DNA of 22,101 nt from Blastocatellia bacterium. GTDB lineage: Bacteria > Acidobacteriota > Blastocatellia > Pyrinomonadales > Pyrinomonadaceae. Shown here in pieces: positions 6,654 to 14,290 of this stretch. Under the pieces are notes generated by a model, which worked only from the letters and a program-made list of their open reading frames with translations, searched no databases and was not told the DNA's origin. The first letter of the stretch is position 1. Every line of letters starts with the position of its first letter. Where the stretch lies: NCBI GenBank assembly GCA_003487805.1, contig DNNE01000089.1, positions 1-22,101 on the forward strand. The letters are read 5' to 3'. The position numbers and the translations under genes were made by a program.

Positions 6654-6702
6654 TGTCCTCTGTGGTGAATGTGCCGTGCGAGAGAATTTACCACAGAGGA
6701 CA
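6654..6702. repeat. Inverted repeat of the 'CACAGAGGACACAGAGG' type
   Basis: TGTCCTCTGTGGT (6654-6666) and ACCACAGAGGACA (6690-6702) are perfect 13-base inverted arms around a 23-base loop, in the divergent promoter region between the DUF5996-like and aldehyde dehydrogenase genes. The sequence type recurs in many unrelated genomes, where its translations appear as spurious peptides such as HHRGHRG. A related degenerate copy closes the window (22063-22101). Confidence 0.8.
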
Positions 6703-6810
6703 CAGAGGAACACTTGAGAACGCAGACCGGCTTAGACTTTCGCAATTCCGCGATGATAGAGTTCACATCATCCTTAACAAGACGATCTGAAAATGGAGAT
6801 ATAAGTCATC

Positions 6811-8316
6811 ATGTCATCACCACAACCAGCCCAAACCACGCCGCGCCGCTATCAACTATTCATCGACGGTCAATTCGTCGATGCGGAATCGGGCAAGACA
6901 TTCAAATCGCCGAACCCGTCGACCGGCGAAACGTTCGCTGAAGTCGCTGAAGCCGATCAGGCCGATGTCGATAAAGCTGTCGCCGCCGCGCGCAAAGCAT
7001 TTGAAGGTAAATGGTCAAAGATCAGCGCGCGCGATCGCGGCCGTTTGCTCTACAAGCTCTCGCAGTTGATCGAGCGCGATGCGCCCCAACTCGCCGAATT
7101 GGAAACCCGAGACAACGGCAAGCCAATCAAAGAATCGACGTACATAGATTTGCCGGGCGTGGTTGAGAACTTTGAGTACTTCGCGGGTTGGCCCACGAAG
7201 ATCGAAGGCGAAACGATTCCGGTCCCTGGCCAGATGTTCAATTACACTCTGCGCGAACCGGTCGGCGTCTGCGGACAAATTATCCCGTGGAATTTTCCGC
7301 TGCTGATGGCGGCGTGGAAGCTCGCGCCCGCTTTGGCGGCGGGGAATACCGTGGTGTTGAAGCCGGCGGAACAAACTCCGGTCACGGCAATCGAACTCGC
7401 AAAGCTGATCCAGGAAGCAGGCTTTCCGGAAGGGGTGGTTAATATCATTCCTGGCTATGGGGAGACAGCGGGCGCGGCGCTTGCTTCACACAAAGGCATT
7501 GACAAGATCGCGTTCACTGGTTCGACCGAGGTTGGCAAGCTAATCGCGAAAGCTGCTGCCGGCAATCTCACGAAAGTCTCTCTCGAGCTTGGCGGCAAAG
7601 CTCCGAACATAATCTTTGCCGATGCGGATCTGGACCAGGCAGTCAACGGCGCGATGATGGGAATCTTTTTCAACCAGGGCCAGGTGTGTTGCGCGGGCTC
7701 GCGGATCTTTGTCGAAGAAAAAGCCAGGGATGAATTTCTTGGCCGATTCAAAGAAAAAGCCGATCGCATCAAGGTCGGCGATCCGATGGACAAAGCGACT
7801 TTGATGGGGCCGCAGGTTTCGGAAGAACAACTGAATCGCATCAAGAGTTATGTCGACATCGCGCGCGAAGAAGGCGCGACGGTGTTTACGGGTGGTGGGT
7901 CACCGCAACTCGATCCGCAATTTCAAAATGGTTACTTTTTTCAACCGACGATCTTCAGCGACGTCGACAACTCGATGCGCGTGGCCCAGGAAGAAATCTT
8001 TGGCCCCGTCTCAAGCGTGATCACTTTCAAAGATGACGACGAACTGATTCAGAAAGCGAATGATACGATCTACGGATTGTCGGCCGGAATTTGGACGCAG
8101 AACATCACGCGCGCGCATCGCTTTGCAAGGGCAATCAAAGCCGGCGTTGTCTGGATCAATACCTACAACATGATGAACGCGGCGTCGCCATTTGGCGGCT
8201 ACAAACAATCAGGCTACGGGCGTGAGATGGGCAAGCACGCGCTGGAACTCTACACCCAGGTGAAGAGTGTGTGGGTTGATCTCTCAGGCAAGCCGATTGG
8301 TTGGTTTGGGAAATGA
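6811..8316 (+). CDS. NAD(P)-dependent aldehyde dehydrogenase
   Basis: A 501-residue cytosolic enzyme of the ALDH superfamily that oxidises aldehydes to acids. Landmarks: the cofactor-binding PWNFPLLMAAWK (~159-170), KPAEQTP, the FTGSTEVG glycine motif (~235-242), the general-base glutamate in LELGGK (E259) and the nucleophile in NQGQVCCAGSR (C293, the position of Cys302 in mammalian ALDH2). EEIFGPV and the C-terminal SPFGGYKQSGYGREMG are intact. The sequence is close to the ALDH1/2 and phenylacetaldehyde/betaine-aldehyde group; the substrate cannot be told. A GGAG lies 12 bases before the ATG, a little far. Full length, with no abnormality. Convergent with the response-regulator gene. Confidence 0.93.
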   Translation: MSSPQPAQTTPRRYQLFIDGQFVDAESGKTFKSPNPSTGETFAEVAEADQADVDKAVAAARKAFEGKWSKISARDRGRLLYKLSQLIERDAPQLAELETRDNGKPIKESTYIDLPGVVENFEYFAGWPTKIEGETIPVPGQMFNYTLREPVGVCGQIIPWNFPLLMAAWKLAPALAAGNTVVLKPAEQTPVTAIELAKLIQEAGFPEGVVNIIPGYGETAGAALASHKGIDKIAFTGSTEVGKLIAKAAAGNLTKVSLELGGKAPNIIFADADLDQAVNGAMMGIFFNQGQVCCAGSRIFVEEKARDEFLGRFKEKADRIKVGDPMDKATLMGPQVSEEQLNRIKSYVDIAREEGATVFTGGGSPQLDPQFQNGYFFQPTIFSDVDNSMRVAQEEIFGPVSSVITFKDDDELIQKANDTIYGLSAGIWTQNITRAHRFARAIKAGVVWINTYNMMNAASPFGGYKQSGYGREMGKHALELYTQVKSVWVDLSGKPIGWFGK

Positions 8317-8352
8317 AGAGTCCGGTCAAATGTTTTCGCCGGAGATGATCGC

Positions 8353-8404
8353 GCTTGTTGATCCAAAGCGCCGTCGCCGCTTCGCTCTGCCGGCGCACTC
8401 CAAA
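8353..8404. repeat. GC-rich hairpin at a convergent junction
   Basis: Between the aldehyde dehydrogenase stop and the regulator stop. GCGCCG (8368-8373) pairs with CGGCGC (8391-8396). The right edge, CGCACTCCAAA, abuts the regulator's stop and resembles the right arm of the hairpin at 17667-17696, so this may be a degenerate single arm of that family. It could also work as a bidirectional terminator, although no T-run is present. Confidence 0.45.
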
Positions 8405-9073
8405 CTACTCATCGTCGCACCATTGATATCCGACGCCGCGCACTGATCGAATGCAGCTTCCGTCACTGTCGCCCAATGTTTGGCGCAGCCTCACGATCAT
8501 ATTGTCGATGGTGCGCTGGTTCAGAAATTTGTCCTCGCCCCATAGCTCATCCAGAATTTGATTGCGGCTGACAACCGCGGGGCTGCTGGTGACGAGCAAT
8601 TGCAGCAAGTCAAAATCACGCGCCGGCGGAACTTCGCGTCTACCGTCCGGATGCACGATCGTGCGATTCTCTAATTCGATGACACAGCCCTGACATGTTG
8701 CCTGGCGGCGGACCGGATGTCTTTCCAGGACGTGCTCGACACGCAGCAGAAGCTCGCGCAAGTGAAACGGTTTCGGAATAAACTCTTCTGCCCCGATCTC
8801 AAATCCTTCCAAACGATGTTCGGCGGTGCTTAAAGCCGTCATAAACATGATTGGGACCGTGGTCTGCTGCTTGATGTGCCGTCCCAACTCGAAACCCGAA
8901 CCGTCCGGAAGGCCGATATCCAGAATGACCAAATCCCAATTTCCTTCCTCCAACTTTTTCAGGGCGCGCTGCTTGGTTTCAACCCACGCGACGTCATACT
9001 TTTCGCGCAGCAACCGCTCGTGCAACGTGGCGCCGAGCGAACGATCATCTTCGACCAGCAACAGGCGCTTCAT
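8405..9073 (-). CDS. OmpR-family response regulator
   Basis: A 222-residue cytosolic two-domain regulator. The receiver domain has the acidic pair D9/D10, the phospho-acceptor D52 in LVILDIGLPDG, T79 and K101 in FIPKPFHLRELL. The C-terminal winged helix covers about 125-220, with REVPPARDFDLLQLL, LWGEDKFLNQRTIDNMIVRL and the final hairpin IRSVRGVGYQW. The ATG at 9073 gives the standard MKRLLLVEDD start; the frame opens to 9181, but those codons overlap the kinase gene and do not look like a receiver. It overlaps the kinase gene by 29 bases, so the pair is probably translationally coupled. Lying at the end of a heme gene cluster, it may control heme synthesis (see findings). Confidence 0.92.
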   Translation of the reverse strand: MKRLLLVEDDRSLGATLHERLLREKYDVAWVETKQRALKKLEEGNWDLVILDIGLPDGSGFELGRHIKQQTTVPIMFMTALSTAEHRLEGFEIGAEEFIPKPFHLRELLLRVEHVLERHPVRRQATCQGCVIELENRTIVHPDGRREVPPARDFDLLQLLVTSSPAVVSRNQILDELWGEDKFLNQRTIDNMIVRLRQTLGDSDGSCIRSVRGVGYQWCDDE

Positions 9074-10016
9074 AATTGGTACGCACGCTGGCGGCGTGTG
9101 AATTTTCAGAAAGCATGGCTGAGGCGTTCGCACCCGCAGCTTCAGGCAATTCAAGCACGGCCACCAACCCTTTCGCCTCACCGTTACGGAATGTGATCGT
9201 TCCGTTCATTGCTGTCAGCAGGCGCCGCACGATGTACAACCCGACGCCGCTGCCGCTGCTGCGCGCGTGCCGCACAAACAATTGCCCCAGCTGGCCCAGG
9301 TCACCTTCAAAGCCGCGGCCATTATCGATCACGGCCACGCTAAGCCGTCCCGCATTCCGGCTCACCTGAACATCCACTTGCGTTGCGTGCCCATGAATGA
9401 CGGCATTCTGCACCAGATTCGTAAGCACGCTTTCCAGCGCGCGCGCATCCGCGATCACGACCCCGTCGCCGGTCTGCGTAATCTCTACATTGGGCCAGTG
9501 CAGCCGCAGGGCTTCGATTCGATCGCCCAGGCGAATTGGCTGCAGAAAGAATTTTCCGCGCGGCAGGTTTACCAGAAACAGAGAGTTCTCTAACTGCAAT
9601 TGCAGACGGAGAGTGTCGCCCAACAGACGATCAAGTAAAGGATTCGGTTCGTCGCCCGCAAAGTCTTCGCGCAAGCTTTCCGCCTGCAAACGGAGACTGG
9701 CCAGCGCAGTTTTGGCATCATGAGTAAAGGCCGCGAAGAACTCTTCCACCTGCGCATGACGCTTTTGCTCGCGGCGCGCGTAATAGAACAGAGCCAGCCC
9801 GCCGCCAATCAATGAAGCGATGAGGATGCCGCCCTCCCACAAGAGCATCTGGTAATGGCGGTGAAGCTGGACTGCGTTTTCGAGGTTCGATTGATTGATC
9901 AGGTCGAGCTGGCGCAAGCCGAACACCAACCACCAGGCGGCCAGGGTCACCGTAAAGAGAACCCATAGCGCCACCAGGCCGATCACTATTCGATTGCGTT
10001 TGCGTTCGGCGCTCAT
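9045..10016 (-). CDS. Sensor histidine kinase
   Basis: A 323-residue inner-membrane kinase, the partner of the regulator that follows. Two membrane helices (about 10-33 and 59-79) flank only a ~25-residue periplasmic loop, so it is unlikely to have a classical external sensor domain. The H-box is FFAAFTHDAKTALASLR with H99 as the phosphorylated residue; HDAKT replaces the usual HELRT. The N-box (LTNLVQNAVIHG, N204), the G1 motif DNGRGF (231-236) and the G2 motif GSGVGLYIVRRL (~255-266) are intact. AGGA sits 4-5 bases before the ATG. It is separated from the hemL stop by a palindromic repeat. The signal sensed is unknown; membrane or intracellular sensing is suggested by the tiny loop. Confidence 0.92.
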   Translation of the reverse strand: MSAERKRNRIVIGLVALWVLFTVTLAAWWLVFGLRQLDLINQSNLENAVQLHRHYQMLLWEGGILIASLIGGGLALFYYARREQKRHAQVEEFFAAFTHDAKTALASLRLQAESLREDFAGDEPNPLLDRLLGDTLRLQLQLENSLFLVNLPRGKFFLQPIRLGDRIEALRLHWPNVEITQTGDGVVIADARALESVLTNLVQNAVIHGHATQVDVQVSRNAGRLSVAVIDNGRGFEGDLGQLGQLFVRHARSSGSGVGLYIVRRLLTAMNGTITFRNGEAKGLVAVLELPEAAGANASAMLSENSHAASVRTNYEAPVAGRR

Positions 10017-10026
10017 ATTTCCTGGT

Positions 10027-10112
10027 TCCCTCTCCCTCTGGGAGAGGGTTAGGGTGAGGGCTTACGACACCTGCTAAACCCTCACCCCGGCCCTCTCCCA
10101 AAGGGAGAGGGA
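10027..10112. repeat. Palindromic repeat, 'CCCTCTCCC' family, copy 1
   Basis: Left arm 10027-10060 contains CCCTCTGGGAGAGGG then TTAGGGTGAGGG; right arm 10079-10112 is its near-perfect reverse complement. Each arm is itself a small hairpin. It lies between the hemL stop and the kinase start, both on the minus strand, and could form a strong stem in the shared transcript. Further copies: 11446-11619 and 13204-13291. Confidence 0.9.
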
Positions 10113-10123
10113 GATCAAATCTT

Positions 10124-11431
10124 TCAAGCCAGCTCCACTGCTTCCAAAATTGCTTTCTGCGCTCGCTCGAGCAACTCATCCGAATGTGCGAGTGACATGA
10201 AATTCACTTCGTATCCACTCGGCGATAAATAAACACCTCGATCAAGCGCGCCATGAAATACTTTGGCAAACGCTTCAACGTTGTGCGCCGGTATCTGTTC
10301 GATTCTTCGAATCGCGCTGGCGGTGGCCGTATGCAACCAAAAGATCGAAGCGGTCCGGGTTATTTGAAACGGCAGACCTCGCTGTTTGAGGTTCGAATTT
10401 AAACCATTGCAAAACTCGGCGGTCCGTTCTTCCAACAGCGCATACGCATTGACGCGCTCAACTTTTTCGAGCGTCGCCAGTCCGGCTCGCATCCCTACCG
10501 GGTTCGCGCTTAGCGTGCCGGCCTGATAGACGGGACCAGCAGGCGCAACCAGTTGCATCAAGTCTCGGCGCCCGCCATAGGCTGCCACCGGGAACCCGCC
10601 GCCGATAACCTTGCCGTAAGTCACCATGTCGGGATGGACGCCCAGCACTTCCGCCATGCCGCCCAGTGCGACGCGAAAACCAGAGATAACTTCATCAAAA
10701 ATTACCAGAGCGCCGTGCGCACGCGCCAGCCGGATTGTTTCATCGATGAACTCTCGCCGCTGAATCAGCAAACCATAGTTTGCCGGCAACGGTTCGAGAA
10801 TCACCGCGGCGATTTCCGCTCCGAATTGATCGAAGACTTTTTTGACGGCACCTTCATCATCCAACGGCGCTACCAAAGTCTCTCCGGCGACATTCTCAGA
10901 AACGCCCGCGCTTGAACTGGCGGCCTCGCCCGCCAAACCGCTGCCGGCTTTCACCAACAACGAATCAGAGTGCCCGTGATAGCAACCTTCAAATTTCAGG
11001 ATGCGATTGCGATTCGTCGCGGCGCGCGCGACGCGCAGCGCGCTCATTACAGCTTCGGTTCCCGAAGAAACAAAGCGCAGCATCTCAACCCATGGCAGAC
11101 GCGAAGTGATCCATTCGGCGAGTTCAAGTGAGTATGGTTCTGAGGCGCCAAAGCTCCATGCAGTTTCGATCGCTTCGCGCACGGCTGCGGCAACCTCCGG
11201 GTCGCGATGACCGAGAATGAGCGGACCAAAGCTCTGACAGAAATCGACGTACTCGCGGCCATCGACGGACGTCATCGTGCCGCCCTGGGCGCCGCGAAAA
11301 AAGATCGGCGTGCCGCCGACGCCCTTGAAAGCACGCACCGGACTGTGCACGCCACCGGGCGCGATGCGAAGAGCGCGCTCGAAATATTCGCGAGAGAGAT
11401 GGTCAGTCGATGTTGCTTCTTGAGAAGTCAT
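10124..11431 (-). CDS. hemL: Glutamate-1-semialdehyde 2,1-aminomutase
   Basis: A 435-residue PLP enzyme of the cytosol that isomerises glutamate-1-semialdehyde to 5-aminolevulinate, the second committed step of the C5 heme pathway. It shows PGGVHSPVRAF near the N-terminus, the phosphate-binding SSGTEAVMSALRVAR (~122-136), GCYHGHSD, the cofactor aspartate in IFDEVISGFR (D246) and the Schiff-base lysine in TYGKVIGGGFP (K274). Length is normal for the family. AGGA lies 5 bases before the ATG. It follows hemB, from which it is separated by a compound palindromic repeat, and probably belongs to the same operon. Confidence 0.96.
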   Translation of the reverse strand: MTSQEATSTDHLSREYFERALRIAPGGVHSPVRAFKGVGGTPIFFRGAQGGTMTSVDGREYVDFCQSFGPLILGHRDPEVAAAVREAIETAWSFGASEPYSLELAEWITSRLPWVEMLRFVSSGTEAVMSALRVARAATNRNRILKFEGCYHGHSDSLLVKAGSGLAGEAASSSAGVSENVAGETLVAPLDDEGAVKKVFDQFGAEIAAVILEPLPANYGLLIQRREFIDETIRLARAHGALVIFDEVISGFRVALGGMAEVLGVHPDMVTYGKVIGGGFPVAAYGGRRDLMQLVAPAGPVYQAGTLSANPVGMRAGLATLEKVERVNAYALLEERTAEFCNGLNSNLKQRGLPFQITRTASIFWLHTATASAIRRIEQIPAHNVEAFAKVFHGALDRGVYLSPSGYEVNFMSLAHSDELLERAQKAILEAVELA

Positions 11432-11445
11432 GTTCCTGTTTTCGT

Positions 11446-11619
11446 TCCCTCTCCCTTTGGGAGAGGGTTAGGGTGAGGGCCTACGCTCTTTACTCGATAT
11501 GCTTGCAGCCCGCTTTAGCGGGCGATAGATCATCGCGCCAGCTAAAGCTGGCGACGAAGAGTACCAAATATTGTACGCTCGTAGACCCTCACCCCGGCCC
11601 TCTCCCAAAGGGAGAGGGA
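11446..11619. repeat. Palindromic repeat, 'CCCTCTCCC' family, copy 2, with an enlarged loop
   Basis: Outer arms 11446-11479 (CCCTCTCCCTTTGGGAGAGG and on) and 11586-11619 are near-perfect reverse complements. The loop is about 106 bases instead of 18 as in copies 1 and 3, because other hairpins lie inside it (11508-11553). It fills the hemB-hemL junction; the right arm ends 5 bases from the hemB stop. Confidence 0.88.
11508..11553. repeat. Nested hairpin pair 'CCCGCTTTAGCGGG / CCAGCTAAAGCTGG'
   Basis: Two perfect small hairpins, GCCCGCTTTAGCGGGC (11508-11523) and CGCCAGCTAAAGCTGGCG (11536-11553), both built on a central CTTTAG/CTAAAG, lie within the loop of the larger palindrome. They look like a separate repeat family inserted into an existing copy. 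Confidence 0.75.
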
Positions 11620-11624
11620 GATAT

Positions 11625-12581
11625 TCACCTTCCAATTCCCAAACTCTTCGCGTACCGCGCACCGTACGTGATGATGTATTGTGCGCCGGCGCGTTTGAAA
11701 ACGTGCCACGTTTCCAACAATGCTTCATCAAACTTGATCAATCCCTGATCCGCCAGCACCGAAAGTCCACCGAATTCGCCACTTACCTGATAAGCGCCGC
11801 ACTGTAAGCCGGTGCGCTCGTGAATCGGGCGAATCAAATCCAGTGACGTCAATCCGGGCTTGACCATCAACAGGTCCGCGCCCTCTTCTGCGCAGCGAAC
11901 GCTGGCCGCGATTGCGCCGCTGCGATTGCGAACATCGAGCTGGTAGTGGCGTCGATCGCCGAACTGCGGGGCCGAATCCGCGGCGTTGCGAAATGGACCG
12001 TAAAAATTGCTGGCGAACTTTGTGCTGTAACTCATCACCGGCACCAGATTGAATCCATTCTCATCGAGCGCACTGCGAATCCGGCCAACGCGGCCATCCA
12101 TCATGTCGCTCGGACTGATGCCGTCGGCGCCGGCTTCAGCAAACGCCACTGCAGACCTTGCCAATTCTTCCAAAGTCTCATCGAGCTTGATTCCCTTTTC
12201 GTCCAGCACCGCGCAATGTCCATGCGTCGTGTACGAGCAGAGACAGGTGTCAATCCAAAGACAGAGGCTGTTTCCAAACTGTTTGCGAATCTGCGAGATG
12301 GTTTCGCGAGTGCTCTGATGATCGAACCCGCTGTCTTTCTTCATCGAAGGAACCGGGAAGAGCAAGAACTGCGTGACGCCGTCCGCGAGATCTTTTTCGA
12401 TCTGCTTTAACGCCGAAGGGATGTTATGACGAACATTGCCGCGCAGACCGGGAATTGGTTCTGTCTGATTCAATCCTTCGACCACGAAGAACGGTTGAAT
12501 CAACTGAGCACGATTGAATTCAGTTTCCGCGCATAAATCGCGCAAGTGCTGCGAAGCGCGCAACCGCATCAGACGCTTCAT
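11625..12581 (-). CDS. hemB: Porphobilinogen synthase (delta-aminolevulinate dehydratase)
   Basis: A 318-residue cytosolic enzyme that condenses two 5-aminolevulinate molecules into porphobilinogen. The zinc-binding cysteines are present in DTCLCSYTTHGHC (C113, C115, C123), so this is the zinc-dependent type. The two active-site lysines are K188 in MSYSTKFASNFYGPFR and K241 in LMVKPGLTSLDLI. The usual VKPALPYLD is replaced by VKPGLTSLD, a mild variation. GISPSDMMDGRVG and YQVSGEFG are typical. AAAGGAG, 8 bases before the ATG, supports the start. It lies between hemC/D and hemL; a long inverted repeat separates it from hemC/D. Confidence 0.96.
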   Translation of the reverse strand: MKRLMRLRASQHLRDLCAETEFNRAQLIQPFFVVEGLNQTEPIPGLRGNVRHNIPSALKQIEKDLADGVTQFLLFPVPSMKKDSGFDHQSTRETISQIRKQFGNSLCLWIDTCLCSYTTHGHCAVLDEKGIKLDETLEELARSAVAFAEAGADGISPSDMMDGRVGRIRSALDENGFNLVPVMSYSTKFASNFYGPFRNAADSAPQFGDRRHYQLDVRNRSGAIAASVRCAEEGADLLMVKPGLTSLDLIRPIHERTGLQCGAYQVSGEFGGLSVLADQGLIKFDEALLETWHVFKRAGAQYIITYGARYAKSLGIGR

Positions 12582-12602
12582 TCGGACATCTCCTTTAGCG
12601 AC

Positions 12603-12722
12603 GTGTCAGAACCCGGAGCGGTAGCGACGGGATCAAAGTGCTGCTTTGGTTGAAAGCGGATCATCTTCATTTCTTCTGCGATGCCTCTATGATCCGGTCG
12701 CTACCTCTCCCGGTTCTGACAC
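12603..12722. repeat. 33-base inverted repeat, 'GTGTCAGAACCGGGAG' family
   Basis: Arm 1 (12603-12635) begins GTGTCAGAACCCGGAG; the reverse complement of arm 2 (12690-12722) begins GTGTCAGAACCGGGAG. The arms differ at 3 of 33 positions, with a 54-base loop. Arm 2 runs into the hemC/D coding region: the last codons and the TAG stop of that gene (12701-12722) are repeat sequence. Confidence 0.88.
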
Positions 12723-14290
12723 ATCTCTTCCAGCCACTGCGCGTGGTCAAGAAAAACATGCGGCTCGATCCCGTTCCTTTCTAAAATCCGCTGCGTATTT
12801 CCCGGTCCACAGAAATGCGTCATGTCTTTAAGCCAACTGTTCTGCGAAAGCGCGTACTCAAAACTCGATCCGCTTTTCCAAAAGAAATACTTCTTGCCGC
12901 TCAAGTCGACCGCTTCATCTTTCGGCACTAATCGATAAGTCGCCAGCGCTTTGATCTCACCATCAGTGTAGCCGCTCTCATGCGTAAGCTTAAGCCAATC
13001 AACCTGTGCGCCAACGAGCGTTTCGATCCGGGGCGATTCTTGTTCGCCGAGGCTCTCAGCACATCCGTTCACCCAGACGCCGCGACGCGCCAGACGCTTC
13101 CAGGTCTGCACTCCGCTGGCCCAAACGGTTTTGACGCCCTCGATATTCCAATGATCCGGCAACGCATCGGCTTTGGCAATCCAAAGGGCAGTCTGGCTTT
13201 CACTCCCTCTCCCTTTGGGAGAGGGTTTGGGTGAGGGAGTAGGCGCGTCCGCTAGTTCCCTCACCCCAACCCTCTCCCAAAAGGAGAGGGAATCGATTTG
13301 GATGATTTCCCGCACAAACCAATCAGCTTCCGATGGATCAAGCGGCCACATCTCGTCTTTTGAAACTTTCGGCGGTCGCGGCTTCGCCGGCACGAGCGAG
13401 CAACGATCAAGCAGCTCGCCGCCGTCCGTAAGACCTCGTAATTGAGTGATTTCTCCAAACGGTCGGCGCAGAACGCTGGCGCCAATTTTTTGATGACAGC
13501 CACCGCCATAACTTCGCAGGATCTCGCGCTCACTCAACACGGCGCTGAACGTTTCGGAACAATTGAGCGGCGTCAGCAATTCGCGGATGTCGGCGCGCTC
13601 ACGAGAAATCTCAACAGCCAAAGCTCCCTGTGCAGGTGCGGAGGGATTCTCGCGCAGCGGCAGGACCATCCAACGGCACTGCGATAAAGCTTCTCGTAAT
13701 TCTTTTTGGGTAGCGGCGAGCTCGCTCTGCGGGGCCTCCAACAAACGATCGATCGCGGCCTTCGCTACGATCAGTCCGTCGACATCCGACTGAATCAGTT
13801 TGCGCACGCGTGTCGGCACGTTGCCACGAACATTGGTGAAGTCAAGTTTAGTGATCTTCGCGGGCAGTACTGCGCGCAGGAATGAATCGAGGTTGTGCGC
13901 GCGTCGTGGCGACGAAGTCAGAATCGTCATAACGCCGGTCCGCTCGACCTCGCTCCAACGACTCCGCGGCGCCAGCAAGAGATCGCGCGCGTCGGCGCGC
14001 GGCAATGTCGCTATGACTTCAGTTTCCGGATCATTCTCAATCGCGAGATCTTTCCAGGAGTGAACCACCAGATCGAACTCCCCATTCAGCAGTCCTTCGC
14101 GAAAGTCCTGCGTGAAGACCCCCTTCTCAGGCATCTGCCACAATGGATCGGTCTGGTTTTTGTCGCCGAGAGATTCGTGAAAGGAATAATTGATTTCGAT
14201 GTGAGAGTGTGTGGCGCGGAGAGTGTCACCGACCTGGTACGCTTGAATTCGGGCCAGGTCACTGCGACGCGACGCGATCGTCACGCGCAT
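12701..14290 (-). CDS. hemC/D: Hydroxymethylbilane synthase fused to a HemD-like domain
   Basis: A 529-residue cytosolic protein. The N-terminal ~300 residues are HemC, which links four porphobilinogens into hydroxymethylbilane: SRRSDLA, HSWKDLA (79-82), SSPRRAHNL, RGNVPTRVRKL (155-165) and SYGGGCHQ, with C265 holding the dipyrromethane cofactor. The C-terminal part (~365-529) has GVKTVWASGVQTWKRLARRG and ends in a HemD-like segment (FCGPGNTQRILERNG), as in the HemC/D fusion of Leptospira; ring closure to uroporphyrinogen III is inferred. Residues ~334-363 (SLSFWERVGVREL...SPKGRGS) are translated palindromic repeat, forming a linker. The ATG at 14290 overlaps the hemA stop by 10 bases; a GTG at 14302 is also in frame but precedes the family's usual start. 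The last codons, from CQNRER, come from another repeat. Confidence 0.92.
   Translation of the reverse strand: MRVTIASRRSDLARIQAYQVGDTLRATHSHIEINYSFHESLGDKNQTDPLWQMPEKGVFTQDFREGLLNGEFDLVVHSWKDLAIENDPETEVIATLPRADARDLLLAPRSRWSEVERTGVMTILTSSPRRAHNLDSFLRAVLPAKITKLDFTNVRGNVPTRVRKLIQSDVDGLIVAKAAIDRLLEAPQSELAATQKELREALSQCRWMVLPLRENPSAPAQGALAVEISRERADIRELLTPLNCSETFSAVLSEREILRSYGGGCHQKIGASVLRRPFGEITQLRGLTDGGELLDRCSLVPAKPRPPKVSKDEMWPLDPSEADWFVREIIQIDSLSFWERVGVRELADAPTPSPKPSPKGRGSESQTALWIAKADALPDHWNIEGVKTVWASGVQTWKRLARRGVWVNGCAESLGEQESPRIETLVGAQVDWLKLTHESGYTDGEIKALATYRLVPKDEAVDLSGKKYFFWKSGSSFEYALSQNSWLKDMTHFCGPGNTQRILERNGIEPHVFLDHAQWLEEMCQNRER
13204..13291. repeat. Palindromic repeat, 'CCCTCTCCC' family, copy 3, inside hemC/D
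   Basis: Arms 13204-13238 and 13257-13291 are near-perfect reverse complements with an 18-base loop, of the same family as 10027-10112 and 11446-11619. The element lies wholly within the hemC/D reading frame and contains no stop in that frame. Its translation (about residues 334-363) sits between the HemC and HemD-like domains. Confidence 0.92.

Noticed and set aside
6644..6766. N-terminal extension of the DUF5996-like protein
   Set aside because: The extra codons translate the 6654-6702 inverted repeat; a proper ribosome-binding site precedes the ATG at 6643.
10027..11619. Repeats at 10027 and 11446 considered as a CRISPR array
   Set aside because: Units are palindromes of different loop size, 1.4 kb apart, with genes between; no regular spacers.
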